Assembly (NCBI RefSeq): GCF_000166395.1
Contig: NC_014655.1
Location: forward strand, 2,852,001 to 2,916,000
DNA: 64,000 nt
From: Leadbetterella byssophila DSM 17132
GTDB taxonomy: Bacteria; Bacteroidota; Bacteroidia; Cytophagales; Spirosomataceae
Reading direction: 5' to 3'
Below the pieces are notes generated by a model. The model did no database searches, was not told the DNA's origin, and was given only the letters and a program-made list of their open reading frames with translations. Shown piece by piece: positions 55,001-63,123 of the stretch. The position numbers and the translations under genes are program-made. Position 1 is the first letter of the stretch, and the number at the start of each line of letters is the position of its first letter.

Positions 55001-55390
55001 CTTTCGGTTTATAATACCATTGACACTCTAAAAACAGAAGATGAGCTGAATAAATTGAAGTCTTCTTTGATAGATAGGTTCGGGCCATTACCAGATGAAG
55101 TAGAGGAGCTGTTTAAGATTGTAAGAATCAGATGGAAAGCCGAATTTATAGGATTTGAAAAATTAGTTTTGAAAAATAATAAACTAAAAGGCTATTTCGT
55201 TTCAGAAAAGCATCAATCCTACTATCAAAACGATAAATTTGGCAAAATTCTTGATTTCATTAAATTGAATCCAAAACTTGCTGCTTTAAAGCAAGTTAAG
55301 GATAAATTGGTGTTTGAAGTGAATGATGTGAAAGCTATTCAGCAAATAGATGACCTATTTGATAAGATAAGAATTCACATTGAAAGCTAA
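52049..55390 (+). CDS. mfd: Transcription-repair coupling factor
   Basis: An 1113-aa Mfd. It pushes stalled RNA polymerase off DNA lesions and recruits UvrA. The UvrB-homology region is N-terminal (FVYEPGQFAVRGGILDVFS near 170). The RNAP-interaction domain follows (GDFVTHVDYGIGRFAGMET near 437), then a RecG-like translocase: GDVGFGKTEV near 580 (motif I), IIDEEQKFG near 680 (DEEQ), TLTATPIPRTLH, and LGAEQSGFINDLGYEMYHKIL of the TRG motif near 915. It begins at a TTG at 52049 (NARDFLKIYS), with no nearby ATG, 20 nt after a promoter element. Confidence 0.97.
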   Translation: MNARDFLKIYSHDSFVQNVGDALGRTHHVRIQGLTGSLKSISTAALYENLKKFILVILEDREEALYFYNDLQNLYGYEAEEIAYFPASFKHESGEIENANIIQRSALLTRFSSTQPLLIVTYPEALVEKVVSKKSLVANTLKVKVGDTLDLNFVTELLDSYQFEKTDFVYEPGQFAVRGGILDVFSYSAEVPYRIELFGDEVESIRAFEAESQLSTQKTDQISITPNLQDKLQVEETVSFFNFLPSDALMAINDLSFILDRSDAYYQKVERRYEETGSGDINLNLPPHVTHMNSEEIKKEVAKHTTIEWGKSGYFTKAEVFEFESKPQPSFHKDFQLLNQNLTEKQVEGYSIFIASDSLKQLNRLETLFAEVNPQFKFTPLSANLREGFIDVQNKLLVYTEHQIFERFNRYKEKEKFNKSKALTLKELKTLQPGDFVTHVDYGIGRFAGMETIDVGGKKQEAIRLVYRDNDLLYVNIHSLHKISKYSGKEGEPPTMSKLGSGEWEVRKSKVKKQVKDIAKELIALYAKRREAPGFAFSPDNYLQIELESSFMYEDTPDQAAATAKVKADMEKPYPMDRLVCGDVGFGKTEVAIRAAFKAAVDGKQVAVLVPTTILALQHFRTFSERLSNMPVTVDYLNRFKTTKDTNKTLKDVKEGKVDILIGTQKLLSKSLQFKDLGLLIIDEEQKFGVKAKDRIKELKLNVDVLTLTATPIPRTLHFSLMGARDLSVIATPPPTRQTVETRVETFKEEIIRDAITYELNRGGQVFFVHNRVGDIDRIANIIYRLVPEAKIGVAHGQMEGEKLEKVMIRFIENETNILISTNIIESGLDIPNANTIIINQAHMFGLSDLHQMRGRVGRSNKKAFCYLLTPPLSSLTTDARKRMQTIEQFSDLGDGFKVAMRDLDIRGAGNLLGAEQSGFINDLGYEMYHKILDEAVSELKETEFRSLFEEELSEKNFKIEDCQIETDMQILIPDAYISNIAERLSVYNTIDTLKTEDELNKLKSSLIDRFGPLPDEVEELFKIVRIRWKAEFIGFEKLVLKNNKLKGYFVSEKHQSYYQNDKFGKILDFIKLNPKLAALKQVKDKLVFEVNDVKAIQQIDDLFDKIRIHIES

Positions 55391-55408
55391 GATTCCAGAT
55401 ATTTAATT

Positions 55409-55416
55409 TATTTTTG
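55409..55416 (+). promoter_or_regulatory. Candidate -7 element (TATTTTTG) of gldJ
   Basis: TATTTTTG lies 27 nt upstream of the gldJ ATG, in the 53-nt gap after mfd, so gldJ can be transcribed independently. Confidence 0.45.
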
Positions 55417-55443
55417 CGATTCGTGTAATAAAAATAATTTATA

Positions 55444-56703
55444 ATGAAGAGACTAATTCTAAGTGTTCCTTTCCTAGCACTTACTCTTTTTGTTGCGGCA
55501 TCTTGCAGCAGCGGTAAAAAATCTTCGAATGATCCAGGCAAAAGAAGCCGCACCACCGGTGCTGCTTATGCAAAAAAAGAAGGTGAAGGTTTTAGAGTGG
55601 CTGATTTTAAAGGCCAACCTGCCGGTCCAAATATGGTATTTATTGAAGGTGGACGTTTCGTCATGGGTACCCTTGAGGAAGACGTTATGTATTCACGTGA
55701 TAACATAGATCGTACTGTTACCGTAAGTTCATTCTACATGGACGAAACGGAGATTGCTAACCTTGACTATCTGGAGTATCTATACGCTGTAAGTAGAGAT
55801 TCTACTCGTGAATTCTATGCTGCCGCTCTTCCGGATACTACCGTTTGGGCACATGAAATGTCTTTTAACGACCAGTATGTAGATCAATATTTACGTTACC
55901 CAGGTTTCCGTAGTTATCCTGTAGTAGGGGTTTCATGGGTACAAGCTAATGACTATTGTAAATGGAGATCCGCTGTAGTAAACCGCGAAATGTACGCTAA
56001 ATACGGTGGAAAAGGGGAAAAGAAAACCTTGTCATTCGGTAGAAAGAAGAAAGGTGCGGAAGAGGTAGCTGATAACACCCCTCAAGTTACAGGGAGAGTT
56101 CCTATTGAAACCGGTATTAACCTTCCAGATTTCCGCTTACCTACGGAGGCAGAATGGGAATATGCAGCTAAGGCAACTATTGGAACCCTTTCCGTAGATG
56201 AAAACTATGATAACCGTATTTATCCATGGGATGGTTCTTCATTAAGAAGAGCAAAAGGAAAGGCTCGTGGTGAAATGCAAGCTAACTATAAAAGAGGTAG
56301 AGGTGACTACGCCGGTATTGCAGGAAGATTGAACGATAAATACCAAATCACCGCCCCTGTATACGAATACTATCCTAATGATTTCGGTCTTTATAACATG
56401 GCCGGAAACGTGAACGAATGGGTGTATGACTTGTATCGTCCTAACTCTTATAGAGACTTTAACGACTTGAACCCCATTCGTAGAAGTGATTACCAAGACG
56501 AAGAAAAGAATTACGATAACGCCAATTATAATTCACTAATTAATAACCGCGTTAGAGTATACAAAGGAGGTTCTTGGAACGACGTAGCTTATTGGCTATC
56601 TCCTGGTACCAGAAGATTCTTAGATCAGGATTCTTCTACCGCTACTATCGGGTTCCGTTGTGCCATGATCTCTGTAGGCTCAGCCGGAAAAAGAAAATTA
56701 TAA
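55444..56703 (+). CDS. gldJ: GldJ-type gliding motility / type IX secretion lipoprotein (SUMF1/FGE fold)
   Basis: A 419-aa lipoprotein (lipobox VAASC, Cys21). The formylglycine-generating-enzyme-like fold is clear: MVFIEGGRFVMG near 65-76, FYMDETEIANLDYLEYL near 98-114, YPVVGVSWVQANDYCKWRS near 160-178, LPTEAEWEYAA near 236, NMAGNVNEWVYDLY near 320 and VYKGGSWND near 372. MDETE..N and YPVVGV.W.QA are typical of GldJ/GldK; the C-terminal spacing favours GldJ. FGE catalytic cysteines are not obvious, as expected for structural Gld proteins. It supports envelope motility or T9SS function. A terminator follows, into which the intron inserted. Confidence 0.85.
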   Translation: MKRLILSVPFLALTLFVAASCSSGKKSSNDPGKRSRTTGAAYAKKEGEGFRVADFKGQPAGPNMVFIEGGRFVMGTLEEDVMYSRDNIDRTVTVSSFYMDETEIANLDYLEYLYAVSRDSTREFYAAALPDTTVWAHEMSFNDQYVDQYLRYPGFRSYPVVGVSWVQANDYCKWRSAVVNREMYAKYGGKGEKKTLSFGRKKKGAEEVADNTPQVTGRVPIETGINLPDFRLPTEAEWEYAAKATIGTLSVDENYDNRIYPWDGSSLRRAKGKARGEMQANYKRGRGDYAGIAGRLNDKYQITAPVYEYYPNDFGLYNMAGNVNEWVYDLYRPNSYRDFNDLNPIRRSDYQDEEKNYDNANYNSLINNRVRVYKGGSWNDVAYWLSPGTRRFLDQDSSTATIGFRCAMISVGSAGKRKL

Positions 56704-56722
56704 GATATTCTTCTATGTTTTT

Positions 56723-56754
56723 AAGCCTGCATCCTCAAATGCAGGCTTTTTTTT
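56723..56754 (+). terminator. gldJ terminator; target of the group IIC intron
   Basis: AAGCCTGCAT and ATGCAGGCTT form a 10-bp stem with a 6-nt loop followed by a run of eight T. The intron's first base (56755) directly follows the last T, as in the left copy. Confidence 0.9.
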
Positions 56755-58695
56755 GTGTGCCCAGCATGTGCAATAACTCTAGGGTGTAAGTCCCGAACAC
56801 GCCTTTACAGTGGGAAGTGTTAGCTTATGACAAGGGTGTCCACCGTGAGGTGGAATCTGAAGGAAGTCTGAGGCAAAACCTCGATCCGACGAACAGAAAC
56901 TACATACAAGGCCGCAAGTGTTGGGTGAGGCTGCAAAACAAGCCGAAGCCCTAAACTGTACGGAAACACTATGGTAAATGTAGCGGATATATGAGGTGAA
57001 AGTTATTGTTCTTACCTGGGGAGATCTGACTAAACTCTGTCAAAGGTATACGCGAATGCCCGCGAAGAAACATATAGCAGAATAATAATGCTAGTATGCT
57101 TTAGTCAGAAGTCAGCAGAGGACATAGTACCCTGCTTCTCTACTTTATACAGGGGAAGGTCTGAATGTTAGAATGGCAAAGGAACCATGAAGTTTATGAC
57201 GAAGTGTTAAAAGCCGAACCACATAAGAGAACTGCTTGCATGAGGGTAGGTCGGAAACTGATAGTAAAATGCAAGAGGAGCTTAGCTGAGTCGTGCAACG
57301 AAGTGGACACAATGCCTGAGGTTTTTTTTTAGTAATACTATGTTGGAAGAGATATTACACATCCGAAATGTCAAACACGCAGTTGATCGTGTCATCTCTA
57401 ATGGAGGTGCTAGCGGAGTTGATGGTATGCAGATCGATAATCTTCGTGACTACCTTAACACGCACTGGCAATCCCTGCGATCGGATATTCTCTCTGGCAC
57501 TTACCGCCCACAAGCTGTTCGGAAAGTAGAGATTCCCAAAGCAAGTGGCGGCAAGCGTATGCTGGGTATCCCAACGGTCATCGACCGTGTTATTCAGCAA
57601 AGCATTTCCCAATGGCTTGGGTTAAAGTATGAGGGTGATTTTCACGATAACAGCTACGGCTTCCGTCCGAATCGTAATGCTCATCAGGCCGTCATTAAAG
57701 CGCAAGAGTATCTGAACTTGGGCTACACGTGGGTCGTTGAACTTGATTTGGAACAATTCTTCGATCAAGTGAACCACGACATACTGATGCATCTTTTGAG
57801 CAAGAAGATTACGGATCGTCGAGTCCTAGCGCTGATCGGGAAATACCTTCGTTGTGGGATTATGGATCATGGTCTTGAACAAAAGCGAACCAAGGGCACA
57901 CCACAGGGCAGTCCTTTAAGTCCACTTTTGTCAAACATCATCCTGAACGAACTGGATACGGAACTCAGCTCCCGTGGACATCGATTTGTACGTTATGCGG
58001 ATGACTGTAGTATCTACGCGAAGAGCAATAAATCCGCCACTCGTATTATGCGCAACATCACCAGTTACATCGAATCTACACTAAAACTGAAAGTGAACCG
58101 TGAAAAGAGTAAGGTAAGCAAACCTTCCCAAAGTAGTTTACTCGGCTTTAGTTTCTTCAAAACTCAAGGAGATTGGCAGATTCGTATCTCTGCAAAGAGT
58201 ATCGAACGAATCCGAGAGAAGTTACGTCAAAATACTCGACGTAATACAGCTACTCCTATGCATGAGCGACTGACTAAACTACGGCAAATTATTCACGGCT
58301 GGGTGGATTACTTTCGTATAGCAACGAATAAGAAGGTGATGGTAACACTAGATGAACTAGTGCGAAGACGCTTGCGTGTTCTGCTTTGGAAGCAATGGAA
58401 GACCGCAGGTAATCGAATTCGGAACTTAATGAAACTGGGAGCCAAACGCTGGCTTGCCTACCAACATGCGAACACCCGTAAATCCTATACTCGGACAGGG
58501 ACAAGCCCTATCGTTCAAACAACGCTAACAAACTCATACTTTACTAAATTAGGTTACGAAGGATTTGCAGACTACTATTACTGGAGAACAACGCATCAAA
58601 CGACGTTATTCTAACAAACCGCCTTGGTACGGATCCGTATGCCGGGTGGTGTGAGAGGACAGATAGGGAAATAATCCCTATCTTCCTACTCGATT
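56755..58695 (+). mobile_element. Complete group IIC intron (right copy)
   Basis: About 1.94 kb. The 5' end GTGTGCCCAGCATG and domain I (AGGGTG..AGTCCCGAAC, GAATCTGAAGGAAG) closely resemble the Oceanobacillus group IIC ribozyme. The RT gene occupies the domain IV position (57340-58614). Domain V is at about 58617-58653 (ACCGCCTTGG...GGGTGGTGT) with a CGC triad, as in class C. A domain VI hairpin (AGATAGGG/CCCTATCT) and the end CCTACTCGATT follow. The 3' boundary is placed at 58695 (plus or minus 1-2 nt). It is inserted exactly behind the gldJ terminator and nothing looks broken. Confidence 0.93.
57340..58614 (+). CDS. Group II intron reverse transcriptase/maturase (class C, no endonuclease domain)
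   Basis: A 424-aa intron-encoded protein. RT motifs run in order: SGVDGM at 25-30, WVVELDLEQFFD at 131-142 (first catalytic Asp), TPQGSPLSPLLSNI at 187-200, RYADD at 218-222 (catalytic Asp pair) and LLGFSFF near 265. A maturase X domain follows (IHGWVDYFRIA near 310). The protein ends about 110 residues later without an HNH endonuclease, as in class C. It splices the RNA and copies it into DNA, probably priming at replication forks. An upstream run of nine T precedes the ATG. Confidence 0.96.
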   Translation: MLEEILHIRNVKHAVDRVISNGGASGVDGMQIDNLRDYLNTHWQSLRSDILSGTYRPQAVRKVEIPKASGGKRMLGIPTVIDRVIQQSISQWLGLKYEGDFHDNSYGFRPNRNAHQAVIKAQEYLNLGYTWVVELDLEQFFDQVNHDILMHLLSKKITDRRVLALIGKYLRCGIMDHGLEQKRTKGTPQGSPLSPLLSNIILNELDTELSSRGHRFVRYADDCSIYAKSNKSATRIMRNITSYIESTLKLKVNREKSKVSKPSQSSLLGFSFFKTQGDWQIRISAKSIERIREKLRQNTRRNTATPMHERLTKLRQIIHGWVDYFRIATNKKVMVTLDELVRRRLRVLLWKQWKTAGNRIRNLMKLGAKRWLAYQHANTRKSYTRTGTSPIVQTTLTNSYFTKLGYEGFADYYYWRTTHQTTLF

Positions 58696-58914
58696 GCCTC
58701 CGTTGAAAAAATATGATCTATTCATTTCTATAGGTTCGAGAACGATTTCGAAATGAAGAATCTTTTGTCAAAGCGTCTTTTACTATATAAATTTTTGATT
58801 TTAACTAAACAAAAGTCTGTAAAAGGTCATTTTTGCAGAATATAATATAGTTTTACTAAGTGTTTTCAAGAAACCTTTCATCTATATTCGCGGTGAAACC
58901 TTAGGTTAAAAACA
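58696..58914. other. Intergenic spacer after the intron
   Basis: A 219-bp AT-rich stretch between the intron's 3' end and gapN. It should hold the gapN promoter. The best candidate is CATTTTTG near 58830, which misses the TA of the consensus. I see no gene or strong hairpin. Confidence 0.4.
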
Positions 58915-60534
58915 ATGAAAACACTAGAAGAAAGAATTTCGGAGATCTTTCCGGAGCAATTACCTGCAGCACATGAACTTACTCCCATTCACCAAAAGGA
59001 ATACCTATGCGGAGGCAAGATGATTCCTTGGGACGGTCCAGTTCAAAAGGTTTATTCTCCAATCTACTTAAAGAAAGAAGGGGGCTATGAAAATCTATGT
59101 ATAGGTTCTTACCCAATAGCCAGTGAAAAAGAAGCTCAGGAGGCTTTAGATGCAGCATTAAAGGCCTACGACTCCGGTAGAGGTGAGTGGCCTACCATGA
59201 GCGTGAGTGACCGTATTGCCTGCATGGACAACTTCGTTCGGAAGATGTTAGAGCAGAAGGAATTGATCGTTACTCTTCTTATGTATGAGATAGGTAAATC
59301 CTTGGCTGACTCAATAAAGGAATTTGACAGAACGGTGGAATACATTTATGATACCATAGACTGTCTAAAAGATATTGATAGGAATTCTTCAAGGTTTAAG
59401 ATAGAGCAGGGCATCATAGGTCAGATAAGACGTTCACCTTTCGGTGTAGTATTATGTATGGGTCCCTTTAATTATCCTTTGAATGAAACGTATACCATGC
59501 TTATTCCTGCTATCTTAATGGGGAATACTATACTTTTCAAACCTCCCAAACATGGTACTCTTCTGCATTATCCTATGCTAGAAGCGTTCAAATCCTGTTT
59601 CCCAAAGGGTGTGGTGAATACCATTTATGGAAGGGGTGCTAATGTGGTTCCTCCATTGATGCAATCCGGAAAAATCAATGTATTGACCTTAATAGGTTCT
59701 AGTAAAGTGGCCAGTGACCTGAAGAAAATGCACCCAAAATTGAACAGATTGAGAGCAGTATTAGGTTTAGACGCCAAGAACGCAGGCATAGTTTTGAAGA
59801 ACGCAGACGTGGAACTGGCGGTGAAAGAGTGTGTTTTAGGCTCTTTGTCCTTCAATGGACAAAGGTGTACGGCCATCAAAATCATCTGGGTGCATAGATC
59901 CATTGCTAAAAGATTCTTAAACCTTTTCGTAGAAGAAGTTGAAAAACTGAAATTTGGGATGCCATGGGAGCCTGGGGTTCAGTTAACACCTCTTCCGGAG
60001 CCGGGTAAGCCAGCATATCTGGCTGAATGCATTGCTGACGCCAAAGAAAATGGAGCGGATGTGATGAATGAAGGAGGTGGAACTACCGTCAATTCCTTCG
60101 TATATCCCGCTGTTTTATATCCAGTTAACGAAAAAATGAAGGTATATCGAGAGGAACAGTTTGGACCTATTATTCCGGTGGTACCCTTTGATGATATTGA
60201 AGAACCTATTCAGTATATCATAGATTCATCTCATGGCCAGCAGGTTAGTATTTTTGGGTCAAATCCGGAGCAGATTGCTAATCTGATAGATCCATTGGTG
60301 AATCAGGTAAGCAGGGTAAATATCAATGCTCAGTGTCAAAGAGGGCCGGATACTTTTCCTTTCACCGGTAGAAAAGATTCAGCGGAAGGCACACTGTCTG
60401 TAGAGGATGCTTTAAGGGCATTTTCCATACGTACGGTAGTGGCCACTAAGGATACGGACATGAATAAAGACATCTTCAACTGGATAGTAGAAGGAAATAA
60501 ATCTCATTTTCTATCTACCAAATACGTATTTTAG
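58915..60534 (+). CDS. gapN: NADP-dependent glyceraldehyde-3-phosphate dehydrogenase-type aldehyde dehydrogenase
   Basis: A 539-aa ALDH-superfamily enzyme resembling non-phosphorylating GapN, which oxidises glyceraldehyde-3-phosphate to 3-phosphoglycerate and yields NADPH. The catalytic Cys318 is in NGQRCTAIK, and the oxyanion Asn lies in PFNYPLN at 184-190. The ALDH ELGGK segment with the general-base Glu reads GLDAKN (284-289), so the usual Glu is not in its place and Asp286 is the nearest acid. I recall GLEAKN in relatives, so this may be a subfamily trait. It ends at a hairpin shared with the convergent PNGase gene. Confidence 0.82.
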   Translation: MKTLEERISEIFPEQLPAAHELTPIHQKEYLCGGKMIPWDGPVQKVYSPIYLKKEGGYENLCIGSYPIASEKEAQEALDAALKAYDSGRGEWPTMSVSDRIACMDNFVRKMLEQKELIVTLLMYEIGKSLADSIKEFDRTVEYIYDTIDCLKDIDRNSSRFKIEQGIIGQIRRSPFGVVLCMGPFNYPLNETYTMLIPAILMGNTILFKPPKHGTLLHYPMLEAFKSCFPKGVVNTIYGRGANVVPPLMQSGKINVLTLIGSSKVASDLKKMHPKLNRLRAVLGLDAKNAGIVLKNADVELAVKECVLGSLSFNGQRCTAIKIIWVHRSIAKRFLNLFVEEVEKLKFGMPWEPGVQLTPLPEPGKPAYLAECIADAKENGADVMNEGGGTTVNSFVYPAVLYPVNEKMKVYREEQFGPIIPVVPFDDIEEPIQYIIDSSHGQQVSIFGSNPEQIANLIDPLVNQVSRVNINAQCQRGPDTFPFTGRKDSAEGTLSVEDALRAFSIRTVVATKDTDMNKDIFNWIVEGNKSHFLSTKYVF

Positions 60535-60561
60535 GGGTTCATAAGAACCCCTTATTTTTTT
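60533..60561. terminator. Shared terminator hairpin of gapN and the PNGase gene
   Basis: AGGGGTTC and GAACCCCT (8-bp stem, ATAA loop) are followed by TATTTTTTT on the plus strand. The stem starts inside the gapN TAG, and the PNGase TAA begins at its right end. Confidence 0.8.
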
Positions 60562-62153
60562 CCCAGAAGGACGCCACTCACGTTCCAAAAACTAAAACTA
60601 CTTCCCTCCCTTTGCCCCTGAGGAATCTTTACGCGTATGCTATGTTTTCCTGCCTTTAAATCCCCTAATTCTATATATACAGGGTTAGTGACAGTGGCCG
60701 GGCACCAGTTGGATCTACTCAAATCCGAAGATGACAGTCCGCTGGCAAAATTCCCTGATACGGGATTGGAAAGTCGGTAAGAACCACAATCTTGTCGCCA
60801 AGGAGTAAAGCTATGTACCACAAAGTTATCGAGGTAAATGGTGTTCTTTTTAGGTAGGAATTCATCTCCATTTCCCCATCCACCATGACCTGTAGTAATG
60901 TATCTCAGTTGGGCGTCTTTAAGATCATGTTCAAGGGTAAATTCTACATTCAGTCCATTTTCATCCTTAAATAAGGTCGAGTAATTCTGTCCTCCCATTT
61001 CCATCACATTGACCGTATTAAATAGAGGCAGGGCAAAATCAAATCTATGGTATGCATTCTCTCCTTTGTGCAAAGTGATCTCCAGGCTGACTTCATGCCA
61101 ACCTTTATCGTAGTTGCCTATGTAGGTGCCTACATAAATTTCTTTATCACTGAGAAGGCTACGAAGCTCTGAAATTTCTTGTCGGAAGCTCGTATGATCT
61201 AACCACTCTTTACCTTTGATGGCATTATAATTGTAATGATTTATACCAAAGGATGTGAAGAAGCGCATCAGTTCTACGTTCGGTAAATAGTTGTTGGTCA
61301 GATGATACCCTTGGTATACCTCCCCGTCTTTACTAGTTAGTTGAGGGATCTTATCCAGTCCGTTTTGTAAACCTTCAAAGAAGTTGAGTGCATTACTCTC
61401 CGGTATAATAAAGACAGAGCCTGTCCTGTCGTATGCATCTCCGTTAGATCTTTGTTTCAGTTCTACAAATACTTGAGTATCAAATCCTATGGTAGGAAAT
61501 TTCACTTTTTTAACTAATAGTGTTCCATTTGCGAAGCGCATAACCCCTTCTTTGGCCTTAGTTTCTTCGTTCCAGTTTATTAGTTCATGATCTAAAACAG
61601 TTATGGCGGTGAAGCGGTTTTTCCATAGGATATCTCTGTAGGTTAAGATATCATGTGAGGTGTAAGTGGGAAGAGATGGGAATGAACTCGTTTTTTCAAT
61701 GTTTTTTGCCCTGGTAACCTGGTTTCCATTCCTAACTACTTCTAACACAGCTCCCAGTTCTATTCCTATGGCACTGGGTGCAACAAAGTACGGAAGTGCG
61801 TTAGTAAACCAGATTTCTATGGTGTTAGAATTAACTATGCTGACTGCTTTTTGACAGGTATAACCTAATATCTCTTTCCTGTCTTCTGCAAAGGTGTACT
61901 TGTACTTGAGGGTGTCTGTACCTCCTATGGTTTTACCTTCCCCCAGCGGTGTGATGTAGGTGATGGTTTTACTTTTAGCAGTATAAAGGGTCTGCTCCCC
62001 TCCTACTCTTTCTGTAGTTAGATAGGTTTTTTCAGGTTGAGCATAAGCATAAAGAGGTCTGCCCGTGGATTTATCATTAAAAAAGGTTTCGTATTCGATT
62101 TTTAGATTTTGTCCAAAAGTAGAAAAGCTCAGGAATAGAAGGAGGATTCTCAT
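60552..62153 (-). CDS. Secreted PNGase F-type peptide-N-glycosidase with GLPGLI-like N-terminal domain
   Basis: A 533-aa exported protein (signal MRILLLFLSFSTFGQ). Residues about 17-130 resemble the GLPGLI family (TDTLKYKYTFAEDRKEILGY then TCQKAV). The C-terminal half has the PNGase F double-sandwich signatures: ITTGHGGWGNGDEFLPKKNT near 398-417, YLDNFVVHSFTPWRQDCGSY and ASGLSSSDLSRSNWCP near 470. PNGase F cleaves N-glycans from glycoproteins. The motif agreement is strong, but which residues are catalytic was not confirmed. It is divergent from the LOG-family gene. Confidence 0.88.
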   Translation of the reverse strand: MRILLLFLSFSTFGQNLKIEYETFFNDKSTGRPLYAYAQPEKTYLTTERVGGEQTLYTAKSKTITYITPLGEGKTIGGTDTLKYKYTFAEDRKEILGYTCQKAVSIVNSNTIEIWFTNALPYFVAPSAIGIELGAVLEVVRNGNQVTRAKNIEKTSSFPSLPTYTSHDILTYRDILWKNRFTAITVLDHELINWNEETKAKEGVMRFANGTLLVKKVKFPTIGFDTQVFVELKQRSNGDAYDRTGSVFIIPESNALNFFEGLQNGLDKIPQLTSKDGEVYQGYHLTNNYLPNVELMRFFTSFGINHYNYNAIKGKEWLDHTSFRQEISELRSLLSDKEIYVGTYIGNYDKGWHEVSLEITLHKGENAYHRFDFALPLFNTVNVMEMGGQNYSTLFKDENGLNVEFTLEHDLKDAQLRYITTGHGGWGNGDEFLPKKNTIYLDNFVVHSFTPWRQDCGSYRLSNPVSGNFASGLSSSDLSRSNWCPATVTNPVYIELGDLKAGKHSIRVKIPQGQREGSSFSFWNVSGVLLGKK

Positions 62154-62269
62154 AATTTAGAAAATAGATGGCTAAATATAAGTGCTTTTGCTTAGTCAAT
62201 GCGAAAAATGAGGAAAATTGGGGGAAGGAGATAGGCTTCTATAAAATTTTTTTCACTGCTTTCTCGTCA

Positions 62270-62286
62270 TTATATTGCCAATATAA
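62270..62286. promoter_or_regulatory. Short palindrome upstream of the LOG-family gene
   Basis: TTATATTG-C-CAATATAA is an 8-bp perfect inverted repeat around one base, 14 nt before the ATG at 62301. It could be an operator. No TAnnTTTG element is obvious nearby. Confidence 0.3.
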
Positions 62287-62300
62287 CCAATTAAGAAACG

Positions 62301-63011
62301 ATGTTAAGAAACTCAGAAACCCGATTTCTGGAAGGACCACGGACCAGATGGAAAGAATTTAGATTTGCAGTAGATGTATTTATGGAGTTTATCAAAGGTT
62401 TCAGGACTTTGCATTTCGTTGGACCTTGTGTTACGGTATTTGGTTCTGCCCGTTTTGATGAGAATCATATATATTACAAAAAAGCGAGGGAACTATCTGC
62501 CAGGATTTCAACATTAGGTTTTACCATAATGACAGGCGGAGGTCCAGGAATCATGGAGGCAGCAAATCGCGGTGCTAAAGATGCAGGTGGACCTTCAGTG
62601 GCTTGTAATATTGAATTACCGCATGAGCAGCATGCAAATCCGTATCTGGATAAATTTGTCAATTTTAAGTTCTTCTTCGTTAGAAAGACCTTGTTAATCA
62701 AATACTCGTATGCTTTTGTGATTTGTCCGGGAGGCTTTGGAACCCTAGATGAATTCTTTGAGGCTTTGACCCTAATTCAGACAGAAAAGATTGAGCAGTT
62801 TCCTGTGGTGGTCTTTGGTTCAGAATATCATGATCATATGATAAAGCATATTAAAAGTATGGTTGACCAAAAGACCATATCTCTAAAAGATCCTGATCTA
62901 TTTATTGTTACTGATTCTATAGATGAAGCGGTGGAGTTTATCCGACAAAAAACAGATGGAAACTTCGGATTGCGCTTAAAACCTAGAATTATTTTAGGGG
63001 AAAAGAAGTAA
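62301..63011 (+). CDS. LOG family protein (TIGR00730-type; cytokinin riboside monophosphate phosphoribohydrolase-like)
   Basis: A 236-aa Rossmann-fold protein. It has FGSARFDENH near 47-56, the glycine-rich TIMTGGGPGIMEAANRGA at about 75-92, and the defining PGGFGTLDEFFEALT motif at about 143-157 with catalytic Arg/Glu. LOG enzymes release adenine-type cytokinin bases or cleave nucleoside monophosphates; the bacterial role is often nucleotide turnover. It is often mislabelled lysine decarboxylase. It ends at a good terminator and is not part of the ribosomal operon that follows. Confidence 0.92.
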   Translation: MLRNSETRFLEGPRTRWKEFRFAVDVFMEFIKGFRTLHFVGPCVTVFGSARFDENHIYYKKARELSARISTLGFTIMTGGGPGIMEAANRGAKDAGGPSVACNIELPHEQHANPYLDKFVNFKFFFVRKTLLIKYSYAFVICPGGFGTLDEFFEALTLIQTEKIEQFPVVVFGSEYHDHMIKHIKSMVDQKTISLKDPDLFIVTDSIDEAVEFIRQKTDGNFGLRLKPRIILGEKK

Positions 63012-63034
63012 GGGGTTTTAAAACCCCTTTTTTT
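63010..63034 (+). terminator. Terminator of the LOG-family gene
   Basis: AAGGGGTTTT and AAAACCCCTT form a 10-bp uninterrupted palindrome followed by TTTTT, beginning inside the TAA stop codon. Confidence 0.85.
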
Positions 63035-63088
63035 ATGCGTACGCTTGAGGTGGTATAGTAGGATTTACAGATAATTTTCAGATAACTA

Positions 63089-63119
63089 TTTGTTTGTCAA
63101 TTTATTTCTACTACCTTTG
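63089..63119 (+). promoter_or_regulatory. Promoter of the rplK-rplA operon (TTTG-N19-TACCTTTG)
   Basis: The -33 element TTTG (63089-63092) and the -7 element TACCTTTG (63112-63119) are spaced by exactly 19 nt, the best consensus promoter in the window. Transcription should start near 63125, giving a leader of about 205 nt before rplK. Confidence 0.7.
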
Positions 63120-63123
63120 CAGT

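Noticed and set aside
62168-62362. Small plus-strand reading frame before the LOG-family gene
   Set aside because: It overlaps the true ATG of the LOG gene in another frame, has no promoter element, and its composition is A/T and Lys/Asn noise.
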